Of a DNA stretch of 64,000 nt, positions 29,429 to 38,661 are shown piece by piece; position 1 is the stretch's first letter, and each line of letters begins with the position of its first letter. The stretch lies in the NCBI RefSeq assembly GCF_000218625.1, contig NC_015672.1, positions 682,001 to 746,000 of the forward strand, written 5' to 3'. This DNA comes from Flexistipes sinusarabici DSM 4947 (GTDB taxonomy: Bacteria; Chrysiogenota; Deferribacteres; Deferribacterales; Flexistipitaceae). The position numbers and the translations under genes are program-made. Below the pieces are notes generated by a model. It did no database searches and was not told the DNA's origin. It saw only the letters and a program-made list of their open reading frames with translations.

Positions 29429-30604
29429 ATGGATATTCATGAACATCAGGCAAAGGAAATTTTCAGGAAATACGGTGTACCCACACCGAATGGGTACGTT
29501 GTTTACAAGCCGGATAATGCCGTAAAGGTAGCCCAGCAGCTGGGAGGGGACCTTGATGTATGGGTTGTGAAAGCCCAAATTCATGCCGGCGGCAGAGGGA
29601 AAGCCGGAGGAGTTAAGTTAGCCAAATCCACGGAAGAGGTTGGGCTGCTTGCAAAAGAGATGCTCGGAAGCACACTTGTTACGCATCAGACAGGTGCGAA
29701 CGGAAAGAAAGTTAACAGGATTTATATAGAAGAAGGCGTAAACATTGAAAAGGAATTTTATCTGGGTATGGTTCTTGACAGATCTAAAGAAATGCCGGTT
29801 ATGATGGCTTCTTCCGAGGGTGGAATAGATATCGAAGAAGTTGCTGATAAATCTCCTGAAAAAATAGTCAAAGTGGCTATTAACCCTACCATTGGATTCA
29901 GAGGTTTTTACGGAAGGAAGCTTGCTTTTGGATTAGGTCTGCCAAGAGAACAGGTAAATAAGTTAATAAAGTTTGCTGAATCCATATACAATGTATATAT
30001 GGACTATGATGCCAGTTTAATAGAGATTAACCCCCTTGTCCTGACAAAAGATAAAACGTTCATTGCATTAGATGCCAAGATGAGTTTTGATGATAACTCT
30101 CTCTACAGACAGCCGGAAATTTTGACAATGAGGGATTTGACAGAAGAAGAACCCGTTGAGGTTGAGGCAAACAAGCACGGATTGAGCTATGTTAAACTTG
30201 ACGGTAATGTAGGGTGCATGGTGAATGGAGCCGGTCTTGCTATGTCTACCATGGATATAATTAAGCATGAAGGCGGCACCCCTGCTAACTTTTTAGATGT
30301 CGGCGGCGGAGCCAATGCTGAAACAGTAGCAAAAGGTTTTGAAATTATTCTCAGTGACCCTAATGTGAAATCTATTTTTGTTAATATTTTCGGTGGAATT
30401 GTACGATGTGACAGAGTTGCTCAGGGTATTCTTGAAGCAGCTAAGATTACCAATGTTAATGTTCCTGTTGTTGTCAGGCTGGACGGAACAAATGCTGAAG
30501 AGGCTCAGGAAATACTTGCAAATTCCGGTATAAAGAATATTATTGCTGCTGATTCGATTGCCGATGGTGCAAGAAAAGCTATCAGCGCTGTCAGGGGGAA
30601 TTAA
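29429..30604 (+). CDS. sucC: Succinyl-CoA synthetase, beta subunit
   Basis: A 391-residue ATP-grasp subunit, the ADP- or GDP-binding partner in substrate-level phosphorylation from succinyl-CoA. Features: [20 protein letters not shown] opening, the nucleotide loop [29 protein letters not shown] with metal ligands, and DVGGGANAE, then [14 protein letters not shown]. First gene of a sucC-sucD-korD-korA-korB-korC operon with gaps of 12 bp or less. SD AGGTAGG before the ATG. Confidence 0.97.
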   Translation: MDIHEHQAKEIFRKYGVPTPNGYVVYKPDNAVKVAQQLGGDLDVWVVKAQIHAGGRGKAGGVKLAKSTEEVGLLAKEMLGSTLVTHQTGANGKKVNRIYIEEGVNIEKEFYLGMVLDRSKEMPVMMASSEGGIDIEEVADKSPEKIVKVAINPTIGFRGFYGRKLAFGLGLPREQVNKLIKFAESIYNVYMDYDASLIEINPLVLTKDKTFIALDAKMSFDDNSLYRQPEILTMRDLTEEEPVEVEANKHGLSYVKLDGNVGCMVNGAGLAMSTMDIIKHEGGTPANFLDVGGGANAETVAKGFEIILSDPNVKSIFVNIFGGIVRCDRVAQGILEAAKITNVNVPVVVRLDGTNAEEAQEILANSGIKNIIAADSIADGARKAISAVRGN

Positions 30605-30606
30605 TC

Positions 30607-31479
30607 ATGAGTATACTGGTAGATAAAAATACAAAAGTTATAGTTCAGGGATTTACAGGCAGAGAAGGAACATTTCATGCTCAGCAGTGTATTGAGTACG
30701 GTACAAATATTGTGGGTGGTGTGACACCGGGAAAAGGCGGCAGTGAACATATGGGCCTGCCTGTTTTTAATACGGTAACTGAAGCTGTTTCAGCAACCGG
30801 TGCTACAGTCTCCATGGTTTTTGTTCCGCCTGCTTTTCTTGCTGATGCAATAATGGAGGCAGCTGATTCCGGTATTGAATTGGTAGTTGCAATAACTGAA
30901 GGAACACCTGTTACTGATATGCTTGACACAAAAGAATATCTGAAGCATAGAAAGGTAAAAATGATAGGACCCAATTGTCCCGGTGTTATAACATCGGAGG
31001 AATGCAAGATTGGAATTATGCCCGGCTTTATATTTAAAAAAGGTAAGGTAGGGCTTATTTCTAAATCCGGAACACTGACGTATGAAGCAAGTAATCAGAT
31101 TGTAAAAGAGGGACTTGGAATTTCAACTGCTGTTGGCATAGGCGGTGATCCTATAATAGGTATGAGCTACAAGGAACTTTTATGGGAATTTGAACAGGAC
31201 AGTGAAACCGAATGCATAGTGATGATAGGTGAAATAGGCGGTACCTTGGAGATAGATGCTGCAGAATATATAAAAGATAATATATCTAAGCCTGTTATTG
31301 CTTTCATCGCAGGCCAGACTGCTCCCAAAGGTAAAAGAATGGGACATGCCGGTGCGATAATTTCCGGCAGCAAGGGTACTGCAAAAGAGAAAATGGATGC
31401 ACTGAGTTCCGCAGGTGTACATGTAGTGCACAGTCCGGCGGATATAGGAAATACAGTTGCAAAAATTATTGATAAATAA
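30607..31479 (+). CDS. sucD: Succinyl-CoA synthetase, alpha subunit
   Basis: A 290-residue CoA-binding subunit. The N-terminal Rossmann part has [16 protein letters not shown] and [16 protein letters not shown] is the CoA loop. The phospho-histidine is in GHAGAIISG near residue 247. It is 2 bp from sucC and works with it at the succinyl-CoA step, taking product directly from the Kor complex encoded just downstream. Confidence 0.97.
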   Translation: MSILVDKNTKVIVQGFTGREGTFHAQQCIEYGTNIVGGVTPGKGGSEHMGLPVFNTVTEAVSATGATVSMVFVPPAFLADAIMEAADSGIELVVAITEGTPVTDMLDTKEYLKHRKVKMIGPNCPGVITSEECKIGIMPGFIFKKGKVGLISKSGTLTYEASNQIVKEGLGISTAVGIGGDPIIGMSYKELLWEFEQDSETECIVMIGEIGGTLEIDAAEYIKDNISKPVIAFIAGQTAPKGKRMGHAGAIISGSKGTAKEKMDALSSAGVHVVHSPADIGNTVAKIIDK

Positions 31480-31490
31480 AGGAGATGTAA

Positions 31491-31691
31491 ATGGCAAAAG
31501 CAGAAAAAGTTGTAATTCACACAGACTGGTGTAAAGGCTGTGAAATTTGTGTCGAGCTATGCCCGACCAATGCTTTGGAAATGCAGGATTTTAAAGCTGT
31601 TGTTAAAGATCTTGAAAAATGCATTGCCTGTATGCAGTGTGAGCTGAGATGTCCTGATTTTGCAATTGAAGTTTATAAGAAAGAATCATAA
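31491..31691 (+). CDS. korD: 2-oxoglutarate:ferredoxin oxidoreductase, delta (ferredoxin) subunit
   Basis: A 66-residue two-cluster ferredoxin. The sets CKGCEICVELCP and CIACMQCELRCP each give CxxCxxCxxxC-P for a [4Fe-4S] centre. It begins the four-subunit Kor set in the order D-A-B-C and passes electrons from the TPP subunit to external ferredoxin. SD GGAG before the ATG. Confidence 0.93.
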   Translation: MAKAEKVVIHTDWCKGCEICVELCPTNALEMQDFKAVVKDLEKCIACMQCELRCPDFAIEVYKKES

Positions 31692-31703
31692 AGGAGGATT
31701 TAC

Positions 31704-32840
31704 GTGGCTAAAAAAGTAGATTTTATGATGGGTAACCATGCAGTTGCTGAAGGTGCTTTATATGCCGGATGCAAGTTTTTTGGAGGGTACCCCATAACCC
31801 CTTCAACTGAAGTTGCCGAACGCATGGCGGAAAGACTGCCTAAGGTGGGAGGCAGATTTATACAGATGGAAGATGAAATTGCAGCAATGGCATCTGTTGT
31901 AGGTGCTTCGCTAGCTGGTTCCAAAAGTCTTACCGCTACAAGCGGTCCCGGTTTTTCTCTGAAACAGGAAAATCTTGGATATGCCTGTTTGACTGAGATA
32001 CCTGTAGTAGTAGTGGATGTTATGAGAGGAGGACCTTCAACAGGTATGCCTACAGGTCCCAGCCAGTCTGATATTATGCAGGCAAAATGGGGTACACATG
32101 GAGACCACCCGATAATTGCTGTTACTCCAGCTTCTGTTCAGGAGCAATTTGATGAAACAGTAAGGGCATTTAACCTTTCAGAAAAATACAGGTGTCCTGT
32201 AGTGGTTCTTACTGACGCTATTATCGGTCAGATGATGGAATCTCTGACTATACCTGAAAAAGGTGGTATGGAAATAGTTGACAGAGAAATTCCTACATGC
32301 AAACCGGAAGAATTTTTACCATATGATATGAGCAAGGATGTTAATCCATTGCCGCCTTTCGGTAAAGGATACAGGTTCCATGTTACCGGGCTTCATTATG
32401 ATGAAACCGGCTTTCCCACTAATGATCCCGTTCTGCATACCAAAAACACCAAAAGAATTATAGAAAAGCTGGAAAAAAATTACGATGATATAGTACAAGT
32501 AGATGAATTTATGACAGATGATGCTGAAGTTCTTGTTTTTGCAATCGGCGTTAGTGCCAGATCGGCAAAACACGCAGTTCTGGAAGCCAGAAACAATGGA
32601 ATAAAAGCTGGTCTCATGAGACCGCTTACAATTTGGCCGTTCCCGGAAAAACATCTGGAAAAGATTCTTTCTCAGAATAATATAAAAAGTATTGTGGTTC
32701 CGGAAATGAATCTGGGACAGATGACTCTGGAAGTTGATAAAGTAGCCAGGGGTCGCTGTAAAGTGGAAGGACTCTACAGCCTTATGGTTGATCCAATCCT
32801 TCCTGCTGATATTCTTGAGAAAATTAGGAGGTTTGCTTAA
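31704..32840 (+). CDS. korA: 2-oxoglutarate:ferredoxin oxidoreductase, alpha subunit
   Basis: A 378-residue alpha subunit of the four-subunit 2-oxoacid oxidoreductase family. FFGGYPITPSTEVAE is the conserved domain I entry with the YPITP motif that contacts TPP and substrate, and TATSGPGFSLKQENLGY follows. The C-terminal transketolase-like domain has FAIGVSARSAKHAV and VVPEMNLGQM. Vor- or Por-type enzymes are alternatives, but the fit between sucCD and the TCA genes supports 2-oxoglutarate. Confidence 0.93.
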   Translation: MAKKVDFMMGNHAVAEGALYAGCKFFGGYPITPSTEVAERMAERLPKVGGRFIQMEDEIAAMASVVGASLAGSKSLTATSGPGFSLKQENLGYACLTEIPVVVVDVMRGGPSTGMPTGPSQSDIMQAKWGTHGDHPIIAVTPASVQEQFDETVRAFNLSEKYRCPVVVLTDAIIGQMMESLTIPEKGGMEIVDREIPTCKPEEFLPYDMSKDVNPLPPFGKGYRFHVTGLHYDETGFPTNDPVLHTKNTKRIIEKLEKNYDDIVQVDEFMTDDAEVLVFAIGVSARSAKHAVLEARNNGIKAGLMRPLTIWPFPEKHLEKILSQNNIKSIVVPEMNLGQMTLEVDKVARGRCKVEGLYSLMVDPILPADILEKIRRFA

Positions 32841-33656
32841 ATGGCTTATAATTATAGTAAATATTTAAGAAATGAAAAACTCCCTCATATCTGGTGCCCG
32901 GGCTGCACATATGGGATAGCTTTAAAGTCAATGATAAGAGCGATTGATGGATTAGGCTGGGAAAAAGATGATATAGTTGTAACCTCCGGTATAGGTTGTG
33001 TGAGCCGTATGCCCGGCTATATGGATTTTAACACTCTTCACACAACGCACGGCAGGTCTATAGCTTTTGCAACAGGAGTGAAACTCGCAAACCCTGAGCT
33101 CAAAGTTATTGCTTTAGGCGGTGACGGTGACATGACTGCTATTGGCGGTAATCACTTTATACATGCATGCAGAAGAAATATTGATATGACCGTTTTTGTT
33201 TTTAATAACAATATATACGGTATGACAGGGGCTCAGTATTCTCCGACCACACCTCGGGGGGCATGGGCAACAACGGCTCCTTATGGGATGCCCGAAAGTA
33301 ATTTCGATATTACAGAGTTGGCTATAGGTTCAGGCGCGAGCTTTGTTGCCAGAACAACTTCGTATCACACACCACATTGTGAGAAAATGGTTAAGGAAGC
33401 ACTTCTGCACAAAGGTCTCAGTGTGGTAGAAATTATTAGTGCTTGTCCTACAGGTTTCGGAAGAAAAAATAAATTTAAGACACCAACATCCATGCTTCTG
33501 AACATGAAAGAAAGAGCAGTAAACATACAGAAAGCTGCGAAAATGTCCGATGAGGAAATGGAAGGAAAATATAAAATCGGTGTGCTGCATAAAGAAGAAA
33601 GACCGGAACATATTGAAACATATGACGCTGCAGTCGGATTTCAAAAAGGGGTGTGA
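32841..33656 (+). CDS. korB: 2-oxoglutarate:ferredoxin oxidoreductase, beta subunit
   Basis: A 271-residue TPP-binding subunit. It opens with HIWCPGCTYGIALKS (conserved CPGC), has SGIGCVSRMPGY with the cofactor-contacting Cys, and the TPP motif LGGDGDMTAIGGNHFIHA with NNNIYGMTGAQYSPTT. The ATG overlaps the korA stop region with no gap. Produces succinyl-CoA, CO2 and reduced ferredoxin; the reaction is reversible in this family. Confidence 0.94.
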   Translation: MAYNYSKYLRNEKLPHIWCPGCTYGIALKSMIRAIDGLGWEKDDIVVTSGIGCVSRMPGYMDFNTLHTTHGRSIAFATGVKLANPELKVIALGGDGDMTAIGGNHFIHACRRNIDMTVFVFNNNIYGMTGAQYSPTTPRGAWATTAPYGMPESNFDITELAIGSGASFVARTTSYHTPHCEKMVKEALLHKGLSVVEIISACPTGFGRKNKFKTPTSMLLNMKERAVNIQKAAKMSDEEMEGKYKIGVLHKEERPEHIETYDAAVGFQKGV

Positions 33657-33658
33657 AT

Positions 33659-34195
33659 ATGGGAAGAATAGATATCAGATTAAGTGGTTCAGGCGGCCAG
33701 GGGATGATTACATCCGGAGCCATTTTAGGCGGTGCTGCTGTATATGACAATAAAAACGCTGTACAAACAAAATCATACGGTCCTGAAGCGCGGGGTGGCG
33801 CTGCAAGAGCTGAAGTTGTAATCAGCGATGAAGAAATTAACTTTGTAAAAGTGTTGAAGGCAAATATCTTGGTTGCCCTTACCCAGGAAGCGGCTGACAA
33901 GTTCTCAAGTGAAGTCGTGGATGATGGTATAGTAATTGTGGATGATATGCTTGTGAAGAATAAGCCTTCAGGAAATTTTAAGCTCTACTCTTTTCCTATC
34001 GTAAAAGCTGCTGCTGAAGATGTTGGCAAATCAATGGTTGCAAACATTGTAACACTTGGTGTGCTTAATGAGATTGCACAAATTGTAGATTTTGACTCAC
34101 TGGAAAAAGCAATTCTTGCTAAAGTACCCAAAGGTACCGAAGATTTGAATAAAAAAGCTCTTAAAGTTGGCAGAGAACTGGTTCAAAACAATTGA
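33659..34195 (+). CDS. korC: 2-oxoglutarate:ferredoxin oxidoreductase, gamma subunit
   Basis: A 178-residue gamma subunit. RLSGSGGQGMITSGAILGGAA is the family's glycine-rich opening, followed by QTKSYGPEARGGAARAEVVIS. The ATG at 33659 is favoured over a GTG at 33653 that overlaps the korB stop. Last gene of the operon; a strong terminator follows. Confidence 0.93.
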   Translation: MGRIDIRLSGSGGQGMITSGAILGGAAVYDNKNAVQTKSYGPEARGGAARAEVVISDEEINFVKVLKANILVALTQEAADKFSSEVVDDGIVIVDDMLVKNKPSGNFKLYSFPIVKAAAEDVGKSMVANIVTLGVLNEIAQIVDFDSLEKAILAKVPKGTEDLNKKALKVGRELVQNN

Positions 34196-34199
34196 TATA

Positions 34200-34227
34200 A
34201 AGCCCGCTGATAAAGCGGGCTTTTTTT
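34200..34227 (+). terminator. korC terminator
   Basis: AGCCCGC (34201-34207), 7-nt loop, GCGGGCT (34215-34221) and a run of seven T. Confidence 0.9.
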
Positions 34228-34240
34228 GGAGTAACAAAGG

Positions 34241-34534
34241 ATGAATGATTTTTTTCAAAACAAAGAGTACAAAAGATGTGTTTTTCTCTGCTCCCGCAGG
34301 GCTATGCTGGAAAATGAACTTCTTTTAAAAAAATTTGCTTTGAAATATGTTCCTGAGCATTATACAATCGATGAAGTAAGGGAGTTAAACATTTTTCTCA
34401 ACGATATTTTTGATAATGACCTTTTTGATGTGATTATGGGCAGGAAGAAAGCTTCTGAGTTCAAAGATCGATATAACGAAAAGTTTTTGCAGGATATAGA
34501 AGATTTCGCTTATAACGAATATTATTCGAAGTAA
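34241..34534 (+). CDS. sdhE: SdhE-like FAD assembly factor of succinate dehydrogenase
   Basis: A 97-residue all-helical protein. The segment SRRAMLENELLLKKFAL, then ELNIFLNDIFDNDLFDVIMG, matches the SdhE/YgfY/Sdh5 pattern (RRGxxELDxLL ... FxxLLxxxDxDLxxWxxG). SdhE helps attach FAD covalently to SdhA. The family RGxxE motif reads RAMLE here, so Gly is replaced by Ala, and the usual Trp near the end is Val. It lies between kor and sdh, on the strand opposite to sdhA. Alternative: an unrelated small helical protein, less likely given position. Confidence 0.72.
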   Translation: MNDFFQNKEYKRCVFLCSRRAMLENELLLKKFALKYVPEHYTIDEVRELNIFLNDIFDNDLFDVIMGRKKASEFKDRYNEKFLQDIEDFAYNEYYSK

Positions 34535-34749
34535 GAGCCGTTGCGCGTAATAGGAGATGTTTAACATTCAATGTTATTAAAAGTAAGCAGTTATTTATTG
34601 TTATTCTTTGTTATTCGTGGTTATTAACTGGGAGAAACAGCCCTGCCTGCATGTGAAATAAGGTAGTTAAAACTTAGCACTTAATACTTAACACTAATAC
34701 ACTCAACAAATTACCATCTCATTGCTTCACTATCTGACTCTCTCAACAA
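34535..34749. other. Gap with short dispersed repeats
   Basis: No gene in this 215-bp stretch. It has a TTAACATTCAATGTTA palindrome-like piece (near 34561), CAGCCCTGC (34637) and TTAGCACTTAATACTTAACAC (near 34675), members of short repeats also seen near 22.7, 51.6, 53.1 and 53.5 kb. Confidence 0.4.
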
Positions 34750-34783
34750 TAAAAAAAGCGGGCTAAATGCCCGCTTTTTTTTA
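34750..34783. terminator. sdhB terminator (works in both directions)
   Basis: GCGGGC TAAAT GCCCGC with A-run on one side and T-run on the other; on the minus strand it ends the sdh operon. Confidence 0.9.
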
Positions 34784-34784
34784 T

Positions 34785-35495
34785 TTAGTATTGTCTCTCC
34801 ATCAGCATTTTTCTGACTCCCACAATAGATTTGGTGGGATTCAATTCTTTAGGACATGCTTCTACACAGTTGTAAATGGTATGACATCTCCATACACCGT
34901 GTTTATCATTTAAAATGGGCAGTCTTACATCTGAACCTTCATCTCTTGAGTCAACAAGATATCTGTATGCCCGCAGAAAAGCGTTCGGACCTAAATAGTC
35001 CTTATCAGCCCAATAGGAAGGACATGATGAAGAACAGCATCCACAGAGGATGCATTCATACAAGCCGTCAAGTTTTCTTCTGTCTTCCGGAGATTGATAC
35101 ATTTCTTTGTCTGGAATTGCACTTCTTCTTATTAGATAAGGTTTAACAGTTATAAACTTGTTAAAAAAGTCCTCAACATCTGTCACTAAGTCTCTTATTA
35201 CTCTCATACCCGGCAGCGGCTGAACAGTTATGTGATCGGTGCCCAGCTCCTCAATCTTTGTAATGCAGGAAAGCATATTTACACCGTTGATGTTTAAACC
35301 GTCGGAACCACAGACACCTTCCCGGCATGATCTTCTGAAAGAGAAAGTTGTGTCATGCTCCCACTTAATCTGGTTAAGTGCTTCAAGCATGAGCATACCT
35401 TTCTTCCTTATTTCAACACTATATGTTTCGTAATAAGGTTCTTTATCCTTTTCCGGATCGTATCTGAAAACTTCTATATTAACATATTTACTCAT
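34785..35495 (-). CDS. sdhB: Succinate dehydrogenase iron-sulfur subunit
   Basis: A 236-residue electron-transfer subunit. The plant-type [2Fe-2S] ligands are in CREGVCGSDGLNINGVNMLSC; the second domain has CILCGCCSSSCP for [4Fe-4S] and CHTIYNCVEACP for [3Fe-4S]. It moves electrons from SdhA FAD to the membrane quinone pool or, in fumarate reductase mode, the reverse. Last gene of sdhCDAB; spacing to sdhA is 16 bp. Confidence 0.95.
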   Translation of the reverse strand: MSKYVNIEVFRYDPEKDKEPYYETYSVEIRKKGMLMLEALNQIKWEHDTTFSFRRSCREGVCGSDGLNINGVNMLSCITKIEELGTDHITVQPLPGMRVIRDLVTDVEDFFNKFITVKPYLIRRSAIPDKEMYQSPEDRRKLDGLYECILCGCCSSSCPSYWADKDYLGPNAFLRAYRYLVDSRDEGSDVRLPILNDKHGVWRCHTIYNCVEACPKELNPTKSIVGVRKMLMERQY

Positions 35496-35511
35496 TTCTC
35501 ACCCTCCCTGC

Positions 35512-37281
35512 TTAATATACTCTTGGTTTTGGTTCAAACATTTCGACAGTCAGAGGTTTCAGTCTGACATCACGGTATTCCACAGAGAACGTTCCATCCT
35601 CATTGTAAAATACTTCCGTATGCTTCAGGTATTTATCATCATCTCTGTCAGGATAGTCATCTCTATAATGTCCACCTCTGGATTCTTCCCTCTGGAGGGC
35701 TGCACGCGTATGTGCCTCTGCAACCATGAGCATATTGTTGAGTTCAAGAGCCTCAATGAGCTCAAGGTTAAATACAGTGGATTTGTCCTCCACTTTATAA
35801 TCTTTCATTTTTTCTTTAAGTTCTAATATTTTATCCAGTGCATTTGTCATGCCTTCTTCCGTTCTGAAAACGGAGACATTGGTTTGCATTGTTTCTATAA
35901 GATCCTGGTAAATTTCGTTAAAAGTATGTTTGCCGTTAGCATTGGCATATTTTTCCATTGTATCCATACCGAATTTACCTGCATTTTCCGGAAGAGCCAC
36001 ATACTGGTTTTCCTTGGCCCACTTTGCTGCTTCTTCTCCAGCCGTCCTTCCGAATACAACAAGGTCAAGCAGAGAGTTTGTGCCCAGCCTGTTAGCTCCG
36101 TGTACTGAAGCAGAAGCAATCTCACCTGCAGCAAAAAATCCGGGAACAGTGTCTTCAGGGTCTGAGCCTTTTGCTTTTACCACCTGCGTTTTATAGTTCG
36201 TTGGAATTCCACCGTTTTGGTAGTGAGCTGTGGGAACAACCGGGATCGGCTCTTTTGTGCAGTCAACACCTGCAAAAACAAGTGCCAATTCGTGAATACC
36301 CGGAAGTTTTTCCATAATAACATCTGCGCCAATATGATCTATTTTCAGGAGTATATGATCTTTATTGGGGCCAACACCTCTTCCTTCCAGAATTTCTTTT
36401 GCCATCGACCTTGAGACAATATCTCTTGGAGCGAGATCTTTAATGGTAGGTGCGTATTTCTCCATAAACCTCTCGCCGTTTGCATTGAGAAGAATACCAC
36501 CTTCACCTCTAACACCTTCGGTTATAAGGTTTCCTGCGCCATAAAGACCCGTTGGGTGAAACTGGGTAAATTCTGCATCACTCCAGGAAAAGCCTGCTCT
36601 CATTGCAAGCGCAAGGCCGTCGCCTGTATTGATGTGAGCGTTCGAATTGGTCTGATAGATTCTGCACATACCTCCTGATGCAAAAACTACAGATTTCGCA
36701 TGAAATATATGGTATCCACAGTCTTTCATATCCCAGCAGACAATACCATTCACAGCACCTTCATTTGTTATAAGTTCTAATGCGTAGAATTCACTGAAAA
36801 ACTGAGTTCCCTGCTCAACAGATTTTTCGTAAAGGGTCTGCAACATTGCATGCCCTGTTCTGTCGGCAGCATAGCAGGCTCTTTTAACAGCCTTTTTCCC
36901 GAAATTCGAAGTGTGACCGCCAAAAGGTCTTTGGGCGATTTTCCCTTCTTCAGTTCTGCTGAATGGCAGACCTATATGCTCCAGTTCAATAATTTTCTGT
37001 GGAGCAAGTTTTGTCATATATTCGCATGAATCCTGATCAGCCAGGTAATCACTTCCTTTGACAGTATCGTACATATGCCAGAGCCAGTGATCCTCTTCCA
37101 TATTACCAAGAGAAGCTGAAATGCCGCCCTGTGCAGAAATTGTATGGCTTCTTGTGGGATAGACCTCAGAAATTACAGCAGTGCTGACATACTGTGAAGC
37201 GACCTGAGCAGCATTAAGACCTGCACCGCCGGCTCCCAAAACAATTACATCAAACTTATGGTACTCTATTTTTGCAGACAT
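35512..37281 (-). CDS. sdhA: Succinate dehydrogenase flavoprotein subunit
   Basis: A 589-residue flavoprotein. VIVLGAGGAGLNAAQ binds FAD; SHTISAQGGISAS contains the His that carries FAD covalently; HPTGLYGAGNLITEGVRGEGG and the catalytic Arg region of APRDIVSRSM follow; GEIASASVHGANRLGTNSL is the C-terminal FAD contact. The ATG at 37281 is preferred over a TTG at 37299 since the AGAGGGG ribosome site lies between them. The presence of SdhE nearby fits covalent flavinylation. Confidence 0.96.
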   Translation of the reverse strand: MSAKIEYHKFDVIVLGAGGAGLNAAQVASQYVSTAVISEVYPTRSHTISAQGGISASLGNMEEDHWLWHMYDTVKGSDYLADQDSCEYMTKLAPQKIIELEHIGLPFSRTEEGKIAQRPFGGHTSNFGKKAVKRACYAADRTGHAMLQTLYEKSVEQGTQFFSEFYALELITNEGAVNGIVCWDMKDCGYHIFHAKSVVFASGGMCRIYQTNSNAHINTGDGLALAMRAGFSWSDAEFTQFHPTGLYGAGNLITEGVRGEGGILLNANGERFMEKYAPTIKDLAPRDIVSRSMAKEILEGRGVGPNKDHILLKIDHIGADVIMEKLPGIHELALVFAGVDCTKEPIPVVPTAHYQNGGIPTNYKTQVVKAKGSDPEDTVPGFFAAGEIASASVHGANRLGTNSLLDLVVFGRTAGEEAAKWAKENQYVALPENAGKFGMDTMEKYANANGKHTFNEIYQDLIETMQTNVSVFRTEEGMTNALDKILELKEKMKDYKVEDKSTVFNLELIEALELNNMLMVAEAHTRAALQREESRGGHYRDDYPDRDDDKYLKHTEVFYNEDGTFSVEYRDVRLKPLTVEMFEPKPRVY

Positions 37282-37306
37282 ATTTATTACCCCTCTCAAA
37301 AGATTT

Positions 37307-37624
37307 TTACATCATTGATGCCACAGATAGTGCGAGAAATCCGACCGTTAAACCTACAATCCAATAAATCCCAAGCAATATTGCGCGCCAGGTACTATTA
37401 GACACATAATCATCGGTTATCATTTTAAAGCCGTTCATTGTGTGGAAAACTCCGAAAATAAACAGCGGACCCAGTACTATTTTTTGAAGCCCCCAGGCTC
37501 CTGTACTAAGCATGGAAAAAAAGTGTATGAAAATAACAACTATCATTATAACTCCGGAAATTCTCTGCAACAGCCATTCAAAAACACCGCTGTCACTGGA
37601 GCCTACAAATTTATAAGGTTTCAT
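37307..37624 (-). CDS. sdhD: Succinate dehydrogenase membrane anchor subunit D
   Basis: A 105-residue protein with three hydrophobic helices. WLLQRISGVIMIVVIFIHFF and FGVFHTMNGFKMITDDY match the SdhC/SdhD superfamily; His residues in these segments are candidates for haem b ligation. Shares the HR/QR-x-SG and FH-x2-NG-x pattern with the neighbouring sdhC, so the pair are paralogous anchors. Start with GGAGG-like site 11 bp after sdhC. Confidence 0.88.
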   Translation of the reverse strand: MKPYKFVGSSDSGVFEWLLQRISGVIMIVVIFIHFFSMLSTGAWGLQKIVLGPLFIFGVFHTMNGFKMITDDYVSNSTWRAILLGIYWIVGLTVGFLALSVASMM

Positions 37625-37635
37625 CTAATCCCTCC

Positions 37636-37989
37636 TTATGAAAATATTGGAATAGCGCCCAAAATAGACACTACTATCGTCAAGAAAACTACAACCATAA
37701 ATTGTTTGCTGAACATTCCTTCCTCTGCACCGGAAGAAAAATCGATCAGGACGATCCTGAAACCGTTAAAAGCATGATAAGCGAAAAATATTAAAACTAA
37801 TATTCTCGCTACCGGATTAGCCGTAAGGCTTGTAAACCAGCCGGCAACGCCTGATTTTGCAAGAATATGAAAAATCAGGTATAGACCAATGATAACACCG
37901 GTAATTCTGTGAAGCAGCCATGCCACCATTCCGGTGTGTTTCCGATAGGAAACCTTTTTTGGGTAGGTGACTAAGTCTCGTCTTGGCAT
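37636..37989 (-). CDS. sdhC: Succinate dehydrogenase cytochrome b subunit C
   Basis: A 117-residue three-helix anchor. WLLHRITGVIIGLYLIFHIL carries the signature HR-x-TG and a second His for haem; FFAYHAFNGFRIVLIDF is the conserved second box. First gene of the sdhCDAB operon. AAGGGG precedes the ATG. The operon promoter upstream has the shared TCA operator. Confidence 0.9.
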   Translation of the reverse strand: MPRRDLVTYPKKVSYRKHTGMVAWLLHRITGVIIGLYLIFHILAKSGVAGWFTSLTANPVARILVLIFFAYHAFNGFRIVLIDFSSGAEEGMFSKQFMVVVFLTIVVSILGAIPIFS

Positions 37990-38512
37990 TTTACACCCCT
38001 TATATTTTATTTTACAAACAACGTTAATTTATCAATATGTTTTTTAACACAAATTATAAAGGGTGTCAATGTTGTTGTATACAATATACAAACTTAAACG
38101 GGGTCCGGTGCAATTTATTGTTTTAATCTATAATGGTCATTGGATGTACAAACATTCTTGTTCAGAGAAACGCTGTTTTACTCAGAAGGCAAATGAGTTT
38201 TAATTTAATTTTTGCATATTTTGAAAATTATTAACACAACCTTCCGATTAACAGAGGTCTTAAAGTTTAAGAATTTTGAATAATTCTGGAAGCAGGGCTT
38301 CAGCCCTGCAGATTTTGGTGACTCTGTTTGGAAACAAAGTGTAACCTTCTGCTTCATCTTCTAATCCAGAGGATAAGATACCCCGAGTATTGAGCACATA
38401 AATTCTTATGTGCTCGGGGCTCAGATAGGATAGGGTACTTGTTCAAAACTCCTGTTACGAAAATTTCTCAATAAATGTTTATAGTAAAAAATTATTACTT
38501 ACTTAATAAAAG
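37990..38512. promoter_or_regulatory. sdh promoter region and gene-free gap
   Basis: The 523-bp gap has the sdh -10 TATAAT (complement 38053-38058) and the operator at 38075-38091 covering the -35. Further out are two palindromes without T-runs: GCAGGGCT TCAGCCCTGC (38292-38309) and GAGCACATAA ATTC TTATGTGCTC (near 38392-38415). No gene was found; the rest looks AT-rich and non-coding. Confidence 0.55.
38075..38091 (-). promoter_or_regulatory. TCA operator site, sdh copy
   Basis: TTGTATACAATATACAA: TTGTAT and ATACAA arms around ACAAT. It lies 86 bp upstream of the sdhC ATG and over the predicted -35. Confidence 0.7.
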
Positions 38513-38587
38513 TTGGCACCCTCCCATTTTCTCAAAAAGATATTTGATAAGTATTTGTAAAGAAAGGTAAAAGATGAAGATAAGTGA

Positions 38588-38656
38588 TTGAATAAGCCTC
38601 CTTTTTCCTGTATAGTGAATTTACCATAAAGCACTAACAAAAAAGAAAAAGGAGGC
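38588..38656 (+). promoter_or_regulatory. IS4 transposase promoter with ribosome-site-masking hairpin
   Basis: -35 TTGAAT (38588-38593), 17 bp, -10 TATAGT (38611-38616). The arm GCCTCCTTTTTC (38596-38607) lies in the promoter spacer and pairs perfectly with GAAAAAGGAGGC (38645-38656), which holds the Shine-Dalgarno sequence. Messages from this promoter lack the first arm; read-through messages contain both. Confidence 0.7.
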
Positions 38657-38661
38657 AGTTT

